Origin: an uncultured Eubacterium sp. | Lineage (GTDB): Bacteria > Bacillota > Clostridia > Peptostreptococcales > Anaerovoracaceae | Length of the DNA stretch: 48,200 nt | Direction of reading: 5' to 3' | NCBI GenBank assembly: GCA_937900695.1 | Contig: CALCFD010000020.1 | Coordinates: 1 to 48,200, forward strand | In this document: positions 8,273-17,031 of the stretch, one piece after another | Numbering within the stretch: the stretch's first letter is position 1 | How the letters are laid out: each line of letters opens with the position of its first letter | Made by a program: the position numbers and the translations under genes | Notes under the pieces: model-generated | What the model was told of the DNA's origin: nothing | Databases searched by the model: none | The model's input: only the letters and a program-made list of their open reading frames with translations

Positions 8273-9721
8273 TTGAAAATCAAGTTTAACTTTAAGAGCA
8301 TACGATTCAAAGTATGGATGTATTTTTTAATACTTATTATGGTTATGCTATTTTTGATTTGGTTTCTCCAGATTTTCTTTTTAAATAATTACTATGAAAA
8401 AATGAAAGTTATAGAAACTCAAAAGACCATAGCAACTATAACCGACAACTACAAAAAAATGGAGCAAGATGCCTTCTTTGATAAAGTCAAAACATTAGTT
8501 GACAGCGATGATATTTTCGTAAAAGTTATCTCTAAAGATAAAGATATCTTTATTTCAAACGAGCAAGTTATCGCTTACAAAAAAGAAATTCAAAAAGTTG
8601 AAGATGCTTTGCAAGCTGTTTCAATAAATGAAAACAGTATTGCTCTTACCTTAAAGGGCGAAAAAACCCAACGTGAAACTTGGGTTTATGCAGGATATTT
8701 AGATGCATCACATGATACAATACTTTATGTCATCGCACCTTTATATCCAGTATCATCTACAATTAATATACTGCAAAACCAGCTTATATATATATCTTTA
8801 ATTTCATTGATATTCGCCTTCGTCCTTTCTGTATATATATCATCTCGAATTGCAAAGCCAATTTCAGATATTACAGAGGGGGCAAATAAATTATCTAACG
8901 GAGAATATGGTATAACATTTTCAAGTAATTATGCTTACTCTGAAATTAACGAACTTGCAAATACGCTAAATAAAGCTTCATCTGAACTTGAAAAATCCGT
9001 AAATCTTCAAAAGGATCTTATGGCCAATGTTTCACATGACCTTAAGACCCCACTTACAATGGTCAAATCATACGCTGAAATGATTAGAGATTTGTCAGGT
9101 GATGTACCTGAAAAACGTAATGCTCATCTTCAAGTAATTATAGATGAAGCAGATAGACTTAACACACTTGTTAATGATATCTTAACACTTTCAGCAGTTC
9201 AAGCAGGTACCCTTGAACTTCATGTAACTAAGTTTAGTATCAAGGAATTAGCTGCTTCTCTAATACAACCATATGAACTTCTTGAAAAGGATGGATATCA
9301 CATCATGTTCAACTGCAGACAAGATGTTTTAGTAGTTGGCGATGAAGAAAGGATCAAACAAGTTGTTTCCAACTTACTAACAAATGCAATAAAATATTGT
9401 GGTGAAGATAAAAAGATATTTGTAAATATAAAAAAATGGGGTAAACGTGTTCACTGTGAAATCGTAGATCATGGTCAAGGTATTAAACCTGATGAACTAC
9501 CATATGTTTGGGAACGATATTACAAATCTAGCACAAATCATGTTAGAGCAACTAAAGGTTCTGGTATCGGTTTATCAATCGTAAAAGAAATCTTAACTGC
9601 TCACAATGCCAGATTTGGAGTTGAAAGTAAGGTTGGTCGAGGCACAACATTTTGGTTTGAACTAGAAGTTGCACCTGAACCAAAACCGCCTAAAGAAAAC
9701 TGGCACAAATTGCTTCATTAA
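8273..9721 (+). CDS. Membrane sensor histidine kinase with HAMP domain
   Basis: A 482-residue kinase with the classical order: membrane helix at about 13-36, extracytoplasmic sensor region 37-167, second helix 168-190, HAMP linker to about 243, the dimerisation domain with phospho-accepting H255 in NVSHDLKTPL, and an ATPase domain with N371 (NLLTNAIKY), DHGQGI (399-404) and GSGIGL (429-434). All catalytic motifs are intact. The start is TTG at 8273 with AAAGGA upstream. The signal sensed is unknown. Its last 32 bases overlap, tail to tail, with the end of radA on the other strand, and no terminator separates them. Confidence 0.93.
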   Translation: MKIKFNFKSIRFKVWMYFLILIMVMLFLIWFLQIFFLNNYYEKMKVIETQKTIATITDNYKKMEQDAFFDKVKTLVDSDDIFVKVISKDKDIFISNEQVIAYKKEIQKVEDALQAVSINENSIALTLKGEKTQRETWVYAGYLDASHDTILYVIAPLYPVSSTINILQNQLIYISLISLIFAFVLSVYISSRIAKPISDITEGANKLSNGEYGITFSSNYAYSEINELANTLNKASSELEKSVNLQKDLMANVSHDLKTPLTMVKSYAEMIRDLSGDVPEKRNAHLQVIIDEADRLNTLVNDILTLSAVQAGTLELHVTKFSIKELAASLIQPYELLEKDGYHIMFNCRQDVLVVGDEERIKQVVSNLLTNAIKYCGEDKKIFVNIKKWGKRVHCEIVDHGQGIKPDELPYVWERYYKSSTNHVRATKGSGIGLSIVKEILTAHNARFGVESKVGRGTTFWFELEVAPEPKPPKENWHKLLH

Positions 9722-11078
9722 TATCTTTTACACCTTGTATCAATACATCATCTCCCATACTGGAACCTAGCTTTTTAGCGTTTCCACATGGGAGTATTAT
9801 TTTTTTGAAGCCCATACGAACTGCCTCCTTAACAATCTTTTCAGCATTTTGAACATTTCTAAGTTCTCCTGTAAGACCGATTTCACCTAATAAAATAGTC
9901 TTATCACTAAAGGCCTTATCTCTAAATGATGAATAAATAGACATAGCAACACTAAGATCAGTATAAGTACCTTCTGGCTTAAGCCCTCCTACGACATTTA
10001 CATAAATATCTTGATTTAACAATGAAAGTCCAGCCTTACGTTCTAATACAGCTATAATCATATTTAATCTTGCAATATCAATACCTATGGCAGTTCTTCT
10101 AGCAAACCCTATATTTGTAGTAGAAGTAAGTGCCTGTATTTCAAGTAAAAGCGGTCTTGTTCCCTCATATACAGCAGTAACAGTTGAGCCTTCTCTTGCC
10201 AACGTCATACCTTCTAAAAATGTTTGAGATAGATTTTCAACCTCTTCTAAACCTTGCTGGGCCATCTCAAAAGCACCTATTTCACTAGTTGTGCCAAATC
10301 TATTTTTAAAAGATCTTAAGATACGAAGCTCATGATTTCTCTCCCCTGTAAAATGAAGTACACAATCAACTAAGTGTTCTACAATCTTAGGTCCTGCAAG
10401 TTCTCCGCTTTTAGTCACGTGTGCGACTATAAATATAGGAATACCTTCCATTTTTCCTAAGCGCATCATCTCGTTTCCGCATGCTCTAACTTGAGACACA
10501 CTTCCCGGAGCAGCATCAAGTGCTGCCGTATAAGTAGTTTGAATAGAGTCAACTATTAAAAAATCAGCTTGCATAGCTTTAGCACACTCTGAAATGTTTT
10601 CCATATTAGTTTCAGATAGAACCATAAGATTATCACTTAGGTTAGGACATATGCGATCAGCTCTCATTTTAAGCTGTATCTCTGATTCTTCTCCTGAAAT
10701 ATATAATACTCTTTTACCTGCAGTTGCAATATTATTTGCAGCTTGCATAATAAGCGTAGATTTACCAATACCAGGCTCTCCCGAAATTAGTGTAAGTGAA
10801 CCTTTTACCATACCTCCACCAAGCACTCTATTTAACTCACCTATACCAGTATCTATCCTGTCTTCTTGCTTATTTGCACATATATCTTTAAGTTTATTTG
10901 CCTTAGCTGTCTTGCCACCTTTGCTGCTACTTCTCCTTCTAGGATCATCTTCTTTAGCTGGTAAAACTTTTTCCTCAACAAAAGAGTTCCACGCACCACA
11001 TATACACTGCCCCATCCACTTTGGACTCTCATAGCCACATTCCTGACAAACAAATATCGTTTTAGCTTTTTTAGCCAT
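9690..11078 (-). CDS. radA: DNA repair/recombination protein RadA (Sms)
   Basis: RadA is a RecA-like, branch-migration helicase-type ATPase that helps process recombination intermediates. The N-terminal four-cysteine zinc finger (C11, C14, C25, C27) is intact. Walker A GEPGIGKST spans 100-108 and the diagnostic KNRFG motif is at 258-262. The C-terminal Lon-protease-like domain follows to residue 462, the normal family length. The ATG has an AGAGGTG ribosome site. The promoter (TTGACA, 17 bases, TATAAT) sits inside the end of the upstream MFS gene, and a LexA-type operator lies just after the predicted start of transcription. This suggests induction by DNA damage. The 3' end overlaps the kinase gene by 32 bases. 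Confidence 0.96.
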   Translation of the reverse strand: MAKKAKTIFVCQECGYESPKWMGQCICGAWNSFVEEKVLPAKEDDPRRRSSSKGGKTAKANKLKDICANKQEDRIDTGIGELNRVLGGGMVKGSLTLISGEPGIGKSTLIMQAANNIATAGKRVLYISGEESEIQLKMRADRICPNLSDNLMVLSETNMENISECAKAMQADFLIVDSIQTTYTAALDAAPGSVSQVRACGNEMMRLGKMEGIPIFIVAHVTKSGELAGPKIVEHLVDCVLHFTGERNHELRILRSFKNRFGTTSEIGAFEMAQQGLEEVENLSQTFLEGMTLAREGSTVTAVYEGTRPLLLEIQALTSTTNIGFARRTAIGIDIARLNMIIAVLERKAGLSLLNQDIYVNVVGGLKPEGTYTDLSVAMSIYSSFRDKAFSDKTILLGEIGLTGELRNVQNAEKIVKEAVRMGFKKIILPCGNAKKLGSSMGDDVLIQGVKDINEAICASFL

Positions 11079-11095
11079 TATTTACACCTCTCTTG

Positions 11096-11109
11096 CGAAC
11101 ACACGTTCT
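11096..11109. promoter_or_regulatory. LexA (SOS) box upstream of radA
   Basis: CGAACACACGTTCT matches the Gram-positive LexA/DinR consensus CGAAC-RNRY-GTTYC at 13 of 14 positions and contains the GAAC-N4-GTTC palindrome. It covers about +3 to +16 relative to the predicted radA transcription start, a repressing position. Confidence 0.7.
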
Positions 11110-11118
11110 TTTTTATTA

Positions 11119-11147
11119 ATTATACTTTTAGCTTTTCAGTTTGTCAA
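11119..11147 (-). promoter_or_regulatory. Consensus promoter of radA
   Basis: On the minus strand TTGACA (11142-11147) and TATAAT (11119-11124) are both perfect hexamers at the ideal 17-base spacing. The -35 lies within the last codons of the MFS transporter gene. Confidence 0.85.
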
Positions 11148-12354
11148 GACACTGTCTTTTGTTTTCAACCCTATTAACTGTGCAAATCATAATAACTGCA
11201 CCGATAGCTGTAACAATAGTTGAAATAAGAGTTAGAGTACTAACACCAAAATAATCTATAACTATTCCTCCTATAACTGAACCTATAATCGTTGTAATAG
11301 TAGTCATCATAACATATAAAGATTGGCCTTTAACAGCCTCTCCTTCGCTCATTATCTCATCAATAAAATGAACCATAGATGGCATAAACAAAGCAAAAGA
11401 AAATAACTGTAAAAATTGAGCCATTATTATAACTGTCACCGAATTTGCTAAGTGACAAATTCCAATTTCTAGTGTATAACAAATGGACGCCACCTTAAGC
11501 ATCGACTGACAGCTAAACCTTTTTCTTAGCTTATCAAAGCATATAAGAGTAGGAATTTCTAAAAATGCTAAAACAGAAAATACTATTCCCATATCCTCGC
11601 TACTTCCACCTACGTTATTAACTATTTGAAGCATAAAACTATTTAAAATTTGATTACTAAAAAACACACCAACAACGCCTACATTTACAACAAAAAACAT
11701 CTTATGTCTTTTTACAAAATCTATTAAGTTGATTTTTTCCTTAGTGATATCATTATCTCTTATTAGATTTTTATCTTTATTTATTCTCTTTGCATTATCA
11801 AAATGCTTTTTAGTAAAAATCAAGCTTATCAAAAGCAGAACTAAAACTATTTCTCCAGAAATAGGCAAAACAACCACACCATACTTTTCTACGACACTGC
11901 CTAACACTGCGCATAAAATAGCATAAGTAAATGATCCAAAACTTCTAGTCACACCAAAATTAATATAAAATCCGCTTTCTTGAAGCTTAAAGTTAAGTGT
12001 ATTAAAAAACGGCTGTAATATAGTAATCCATGCTATAGTCAAAATATAAATAGTAGCAAGTGCCATACTCGCTCCCTTAAAAGCAAACATCAATGCCGTA
12101 AAAACTATAAGCATCACCGTCATAACCTCTGTTATACCAATAAGAGAAATCTTCTTTGTTCTATCAGCAAAATCCGCCAAGAATGGCTGTATTGCCACCG
12201 CTAAAAGATTTCCTACAGCAATAATAAATCCTATCTGTGAGTTGTTAAAACCCTTAGCCAACAAAAACACTGAAGCAAAACTATAAACAACTCCAAATGA
12301 CATCCAATAAGTACCATGTATAGCACCATAATCTATATTTAATAGTTTTCTCAT
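11128..12354 (-). CDS. MFS transporter (LacY-like MFS_1 type)
   Basis: A 408-residue major facilitator with about twelve hydrophobic segments. The N-terminal stretch GTYWMSFGVVYSFASVFL followed by GFNNSQIGFIIAVGNL and the loop DFADRTKK between helices 2 and 3 correspond to the conserved MFS loop, in the style of the LacY-like/nucleoside-symporter group. The substrate cannot be told. AGGAGG stands eight bases before the ATG. It is followed by radA on the same strand, whose promoter is inside this gene's 3' end. The strong terminator at 12407-12441 separates it from the EF-G-like gene upstream. Confidence 0.85.
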   Translation of the reverse strand: MRKLLNIDYGAIHGTYWMSFGVVYSFASVFLLAKGFNNSQIGFIIAVGNLLAVAIQPFLADFADRTKKISLIGITEVMTVMLIVFTALMFAFKGASMALATIYILTIAWITILQPFFNTLNFKLQESGFYINFGVTRSFGSFTYAILCAVLGSVVEKYGVVVLPISGEIVLVLLLISLIFTKKHFDNAKRINKDKNLIRDNDITKEKINLIDFVKRHKMFFVVNVGVVGVFFSNQILNSFMLQIVNNVGGSSEDMGIVFSVLAFLEIPTLICFDKLRKRFSCQSMLKVASICYTLEIGICHLANSVTVIIMAQFLQLFSFALFMPSMVHFIDEIMSEGEAVKGQSLYVMMTTITTIIGSVIGGIVIDYFGVSTLTLISTIVTAIGAVIMICTVNRVENKRQCLDKLKS

Positions 12355-12406
12355 TTTATACCTCCTACACTAACATATATAATAACAAATAATTATCAAA
12401 AAAAGA

Positions 12407-12441
12407 AACTCACAGAGAAGAAATATTCTTCTCTGTGAGTT
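12407..12441 (-). terminator. Strong intrinsic terminator after the EF-G-like gene
   Basis: A perfect 16-bp stem with a 3-base loop. On the minus strand it is followed by TTTCTTTTTTT, ending transcription of the EF-G-like gene before the MFS gene. T-rich sequence on the other side would let it work in both directions. Confidence 0.9.
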
Positions 12442-12478
12442 ATTTTTTATTTATTAAGTTATAAGTGTTAGTGAAGTC

Positions 12479-14437
12479 TTATTTATCTTCGCCTGCTTGA
12501 TGAGCAGCAATTATCTTTTCAGCAATCTGCTGTGGAACTTGTTCATATCTGGCAAATTCCATTTCAAAAGCACCTCTAGCCTGAGTCATAGATCTTAATA
12601 TGATTGAATAATCAAATAACTCAGCTTGTGGAGCTTCAGCTAATATCTTCTGATCTCCATTGCTCTGAGGTTCCATACCTAAAATCTTACCTCTTCTCTT
12701 ATTCATATCACCCATTACATCGCCCATGTAATCTTCTGGAACTAAAATTTCTAATTTCATAATAGGTTCTAGCAATACTGGTTTAGCTTCTAAGATACCT
12801 TTCTTAAATGCAAGTGATGCAGCGATCTTAAATGCCATTTCGTTAGAGTCTACATCATGGTAAGAACCATCATATAAATCAGCCTTAATATTAACTACTT
12901 TGCAACCAGCTAACGGACCTTTTTCCATAGATTCGATTAATCCCTTTTCAACTGCAGGAACATAGTTCTTAGGAATTGATCCACCAAATAGAGATTCAGT
13001 AAATTCAAATTCTTCAGTTGAAGGAGAAAATCTAATATGTACATCACCGTACTGTCCTGCTCCACCTGACTGTTTTTTATGTTTACCCTGAACATCAGAA
13101 TTTCCTTTTATAGTTTCTCTATAAGCAATCTTCTGAGGAACAGTTTTAACTTCTACGCCAAATCTATCCTTTAGTTTAGCCATAATTATGCCTAACTGAA
13201 TTTCACCCTGTCCACCAAGCAATGTCTGATGAGTTTCATTGTTTCTTTCAATTACAAATGATGGATCTTCTTCTCTCAATTTAGCTAATCCTGAGAATAC
13301 CTTATCTTCATCTTTTTTCTCAGCTGCTTCGATAGCAACATATAGTGATGGCTTTGGATAATCTAAAGGTAAATATCTTATAATATCACTCTTATCACAA
13401 AGAGTATCACCTGATAATGTGTGCTGAAGTTTAGAAACTGCTACAATATCTCCTGCCTCTGCATAGTTAAGTTCTTCCTGATGGTTACCTCTTAAGAAGA
13501 ATAACTTACCAATTTTTTCGATTTTACCAGTTCTTTCATTTAAAACTTCTGTACCAGCTCTTAACACACCAGCAACGACCTTCATAATAGAAATCTTACC
13601 TACAAATGGGTCAATGATAGTCTTAAATACAAATGCAGATACAGGACCATCAACAACTGAAATCTTTTCAACCGGTTCGTTATTATCATTAAATCCTTTA
13701 TATGGACCATGCTGCAGAGGTGTAGGAACATAAGTTACCAATAAATCTAGTAAACCTTCAGAACCCTTCTGTAATTCAAATGCAGCTGACAATACAGGTA
13801 CCATAGCTCCATCTGCAATACCTTCTGCTAATCCCTTCTTGATTTCTTCTTCAGTGAAATTATCACCGTTAAAGTATTTTTCCATAAGAGCATCGTCTGT
13901 CATAGCGATAGCTTCTTTAAGTTCTTCATCAATTTCTGTTGTAATAGGCCAACTAAATGGAATTAGATGATCACCAAATTTTTCTTTTAGTTCACCAAAT
14001 GTCTTGTAATAATCAAATTCATCTTTATCTCTTTTATTAATTACAATAAATCTAGGCTTCTTATATCTCTCACATGCTTTCCAAGCCTGCTCAGTTCCTA
14101 CCTGAATACCTGCTCCAGCATCTACTAAAATAATAGCTGCTTCTGCTGCTCTTAGTGCTGCATTTACTTCACCTACAAAATCAAAGTACCCTGGAGTATC
14201 GATAAAGTTAATCTTGTTTTCCTTCCAAATTACAGGAACTACTGAAGTATTAATAGAGTATCCTTTTTCTTTTTCCATCTTATCATAGTCAGATACTGTA
14301 TTACCTTCTTCTACTTTACCCATTTTATCTATTGCGCCAGTTTCTTTAAGAACTGATTCTAGGAATGTAGTCTTACCGCATCCACCATGTCCTAAAAGTG
14401 CAACGTTTCTGATAGTTTCGCTTGTATAGCCTTTCAT
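12479..14437 (-). CDS. Elongation factor G-like GTPase (EF-G paralogue)
   Basis: A 652-residue translational GTPase. The P-loop GHGGCGKT is at 16-23, DTPG at 80-83 and NKRD at 134-137, followed by EF-G domains II-V (for example GGQGEIQLGI and the C-terminal EPIMKLEILVPEDYMGDVMGD). The P-loop differs from the AHxDxGKT of canonical EF-G and matches the EF-G-like group of second EF-G proteins. The gene stands alone, not next to rpsL, rpsG or tuf, which also argues for a paralogue. Some such proteins act in ribosome recycling or stress; here the role is open. The start at 14437 (MKGYTSETIR) is chosen because AGGAGG lies eight bases upstream; the frame extends 14 codons further without a signal. 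Confidence 0.9.
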   Translation of the reverse strand: MKGYTSETIRNVALLGHGGCGKTTFLESVLKETGAIDKMGKVEEGNTVSDYDKMEKEKGYSINTSVVPVIWKENKINFIDTPGYFDFVGEVNAALRAAEAAIILVDAGAGIQVGTEQAWKACERYKKPRFIVINKRDKDEFDYYKTFGELKEKFGDHLIPFSWPITTEIDEELKEAIAMTDDALMEKYFNGDNFTEEEIKKGLAEGIADGAMVPVLSAAFELQKGSEGLLDLLVTYVPTPLQHGPYKGFNDNNEPVEKISVVDGPVSAFVFKTIIDPFVGKISIMKVVAGVLRAGTEVLNERTGKIEKIGKLFFLRGNHQEELNYAEAGDIVAVSKLQHTLSGDTLCDKSDIIRYLPLDYPKPSLYVAIEAAEKKDEDKVFSGLAKLREEDPSFVIERNNETHQTLLGGQGEIQLGIIMAKLKDRFGVEVKTVPQKIAYRETIKGNSDVQGKHKKQSGGAGQYGDVHIRFSPSTEEFEFTESLFGGSIPKNYVPAVEKGLIESMEKGPLAGCKVVNIKADLYDGSYHDVDSNEMAFKIAASLAFKKGILEAKPVLLEPIMKLEILVPEDYMGDVMGDMNKRRGKILGMEPQSNGDQKILAEAPQAELFDYSIILRSMTQARGAFEMEFARYEQVPQQIAEKIIAAHQAGEDK

Positions 14438-14469
14438 AATAAGCCCTCCTATTTTCAATTGATATCTTG

Positions 14470-14499
14470 AGTATAACACAATTGTATATTTTTTATCAA
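14470..14499 (-). promoter_or_regulatory. Promoter of the EF-G-like gene
   Basis: On the minus strand TTGATA (14494-14499), 18-base spacer, TATACT (14470-14475) preceded by TGT, giving an extended -10. Confidence 0.7.
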
Positions 14500-14854
14500 T
14501 AAATTTTCTGAATTTTATAACATATTTTATAAATTAATTTTTTTATTACTCTCATATAATTCATTTTTCTATTTTTTATGTTGTATCACCATTTTTTTAC
14601 ACATTATACCAACATTTATTCCACAGGAATGGCTTCTGCTATTTTTTCAACAATCCTTTTTAGCCTATCTATATTATTTGCCCGAAGCAAAGGCATCGTA
14701 CATACTTATGGGACTGCAGGAAATGAAAAAAAGGCCACTATATAGTGACCTTTGATAATTAGGAATTACTGCAAAAAGTTGCTCCTCTTTGTACTGAACT
14801 TTTCATGTTTCTAACTTTACTGTAAAATCACAGCATTATTGCCAGTGATTAATA
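14500..14854. other. Intergenic stretch between the EF-G-like gene and the corrin operon
   Basis: Apart from the terminator at 14730-14753 I see no convincing gene. A 26-codon minus-strand frame (14616-14696, reading MPLLRANNIDRLKRIVEKIA) looks like a helical protein end and might be a gene remnant, but it has no ribosome site and I do not recognise it. Confidence 0.4.
14725..14753 (-). terminator. Intrinsic terminator at the end of the cobalamin operon
   Basis: Arms 14743-14753 and 14730-14740 form an 11-bp stem with a 2-base loop; on the minus strand it is followed by seven T residues. It lies about 100 bases after the cbiC stop. Confidence 0.8.
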
Positions 14855-15508
14855 TTAAATCTCTACACCATCACGAATCATATATAAAAGTGAATTACAA
14901 ATAGCTGCAGCAATATTACTGCCACCTTTACGACCACGAGCTACAATATATGGCGTATTTGCTAAATCCAAAATTAATTCTTTTGATTCCACTACATTTA
15001 CAAAGCCAACAGGTACACCAATAACTAATTCAGGTTTAAGAACACCATCTTTTACAAGCTCATAAATACGAACTAATGCAGTTGGAGCATTGCCAATAGC
15101 AAAAATAACTGGTCTTCTGAGTTCTGCCGCTTTATTTATACATGCAGTTGCTCGTGTAGTACCATTGGCTTTAGCTGCAGTTGCCACATCATCATCTGCC
15201 ATAAAACAAAGAACTTCACCACCGTATTTGCCAAGTTCTTTTTTGTTAATGCCCGCCTTAGCCATATTTGTATCAGTCACAATAGTAGCGCCATTTTTAA
15301 TTGCAGCTATAGCATTTTTGACTGCATCCTTTGAAAAAACTAAATTTTCTAAGTAGTCAAAATCTGCACTAGTGTGAATAGCCCTTTTAACTACAAGCTT
15401 TTCTAAAGGATCTAAATCAGTTTTTAACATTTCACTTTCTATTATTTCCATGCTGCGTTTTTCGATGTCAGCTGGAAGAACATTTTGTAAAGTTACCTTT
15501 TCACTCAT
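14855..15508 (-). CDS. cbiC: Cobalt-precorrin-8 methylmutase
   Basis: CbiC/CobH moves the methyl group from C11 to C12 of cobalt-precorrin-8, giving cobyrinate. The 217-residue protein has the normal family length. The catalytic histidine H45 lies in AIHTSADFDY. Further family marks are ATIVTDTNMAKAG, FAIGNAPTAL and GVPVGFVNVVESKE. It is the last gene of the large operon, 26 bases after cbiP, with a good GAGGGGAAGC-type ribosome site, and is followed by an intrinsic terminator. Confidence 0.96.
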   Translation of the reverse strand: MSEKVTLQNVLPADIEKRSMEIIESEMLKTDLDPLEKLVVKRAIHTSADFDYLENLVFSKDAVKNAIAAIKNGATIVTDTNMAKAGINKKELGKYGGEVLCFMADDDVATAAKANGTTRATACINKAAELRRPVIFAIGNAPTALVRIYELVKDGVLKPELVIGVPVGFVNVVESKELILDLANTPYIVARGRKGGSNIAAAICNSLLYMIRDGVEI

Positions 15509-15534
15509 TTGCTTCCCCTCCTATTTTATTTAAC

Positions 15535-17031
15535 TTAAAGATCTAACATTTCATATATTTTTTTCATATTTAAAGCTTTACGAACACCTTTCGCAAGCTT
15601 TACATACTGTTCTTCTTTGTATTCCTCTACATTGACCGATTTAGCTTCTGTATCATCTAGTCCTTTAGCTTTTAATAAGGCTGATACGATTTCATTGGCA
15701 ACTCCTTCTTTATCAAAAATTCCATGAACATAAGAACCGTAAACGTTACCATTTGAAAGACCATCTATTTTTTCTTCTCCATTAAGAGACTTTAGTGAGG
15801 TCATATTTATACCGCCATTGATTTTTGTTGTACCCATGTGAATTTCATAGCCTTCAAGATCAAGACCTTTAAGGCCTGAAAAAATACCATCAACATTATT
15901 AAAAGTACCATCAACTCTAGTGCGAATCTTATCCTTTTCAAAAACAGTTTCAGTAGGTAAAAGAGCCATTCCTGCCATAGTGCCACCATGCTCTACACCG
16001 TAAGGATCTGACAGAGTTTCACCTAGCATCTGATAGCCACCGCAAATACCAAATACAGCTTTGCCAGCAGCAGCAAGCTTCTTAATTTTAGCCTCTATAC
16101 CATTTTGTCTCATCCACAAAAGATCTTCCATCGTATTTTTTGTACCAGGTAAGAAAATCATATCAGGATTACCTAAATCATCTGGATTTTTAACGTAACG
16201 AACCTTAACTCCTGGAACAGATTCAAATACGCTAAAATCTGTAAAATTTGAAATTCTAGGCGTTCTGATAACAGCCATATCAATTAAAGCAGGTTCGTTT
16301 TTTCTATCAAATCTCTCAGTTAGACTGTCCTCATCATCTATATCTACGTCAAGATAAGGAACTACACCTACCACGTCTTTTCCTGTAATTTCTTCTAATG
16401 TTTTAAGGCCCGGTGATAAAATACTTTCATCACCTCTAAACTTATTTATTACTAGACCTTTTACTCTTTGCTTTTCATCATCATCAAAAAGTGCCATAGT
16501 ACCAACTAAGGAAGCAAAAACACCTCCTCTGTCGATATCTCCAACAAGAAGAACAGGAGCATCGGCCATCTTAGCCATAAACATATTTACTATGTCATTT
16601 TCTTTAAGATTGATTTCAGCAGGACTTCCAGCTCCTTCTATCACAATAATATCGTTTTCCTCTGAAAGCTTATTAAAAGCCTTCTTTACTTCAGGTACTA
16701 AAACCCTTTTTTGCTTGTAGTATTCTTTTGCACTCATATTTTCCCAAACTTCGCCATTTACAATAACTTGAGAGCTAGTATCGTTAGTTGGCTTAAGCAA
16801 TATGGGATTCATTAAAACTGAAGGTTCTACGCCAGCCGCTTCGGCTTGGGCCACTTGAGCTCTACCCATCTCAAGACCTTCCTTAGTAATAAAGCTATTT
16901 AAGGCCATATTTTGCGATTTAAAAGGTGCTACTTTATAACCATCCTCTTTAAAAATTCTACAAAGTGCTGCTACAAGAACACTTTTGCCTGCATTTGACA
17001 TTGTTCCTTGAACCATAATAGCTTTAGCCAT
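15535..17031 (-). CDS. cbiP: Cobyric acid synthase (glutamine-hydrolysing)
   Basis: CbiP/CobQ amidates four carboxylates of adenosylcobyrinate a,c-diamide to make adenosylcobyric acid. The ATP-binding N-terminal domain begins with QGTMSNAGKS (8-17). The glutamine amidotransferase domain has nucleophile C330 in GICGGYQMLG and the histidine in GSYVHGIFD near the C-terminus. At 498 residues it is full length. Its start overlaps the end of cobD by 8 bases, implying translational coupling. Confidence 0.96.
   Translation of the reverse strand: MAKAIMVQGTMSNAGKSVLVAALCRIFKEDGYKVAPFKSQNMALNSFITKEGLEMGRAQVAQAEAAGVEPSVLMNPILLKPTNDTSSQVIVNGEVWENMSAKEYYKQKRVLVPEVKKAFNKLSEENDIIVIEGAGSPAEINLKENDIVNMFMAKMADAPVLLVGDIDRGGVFASLVGTMALFDDDEKQRVKGLVINKFRGDESILSPGLKTLEEITGKDVVGVVPYLDVDIDDEDSLTERFDRKNEPALIDMAVIRTPRISNFTDFSVFESVPGVKVRYVKNPDDLGNPDMIFLPGTKNTMEDLLWMRQNGIEAKIKKLAAAGKAVFGICGGYQMLGETLSDPYGVEHGGTMAGMALLPTETVFEKDKIRTRVDGTFNNVDGIFSGLKGLDLEGYEIHMGTTKINGGINMTSLKSLNGEEKIDGLSNGNVYGSYVHGIFDKEGVANEIVSALLKAKGLDDTEAKSVNVEEYKEEQYVKLAKGVRKALNMKKIYEMLDL

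Noticed and set aside
14616..14696. 26-codon minus-strand frame (MPLLRANNIDRLKRIVEKIA)
   Set aside because: It looks protein-like but lacks a ribosome site, is very short and is not recognisable; at most a remnant.
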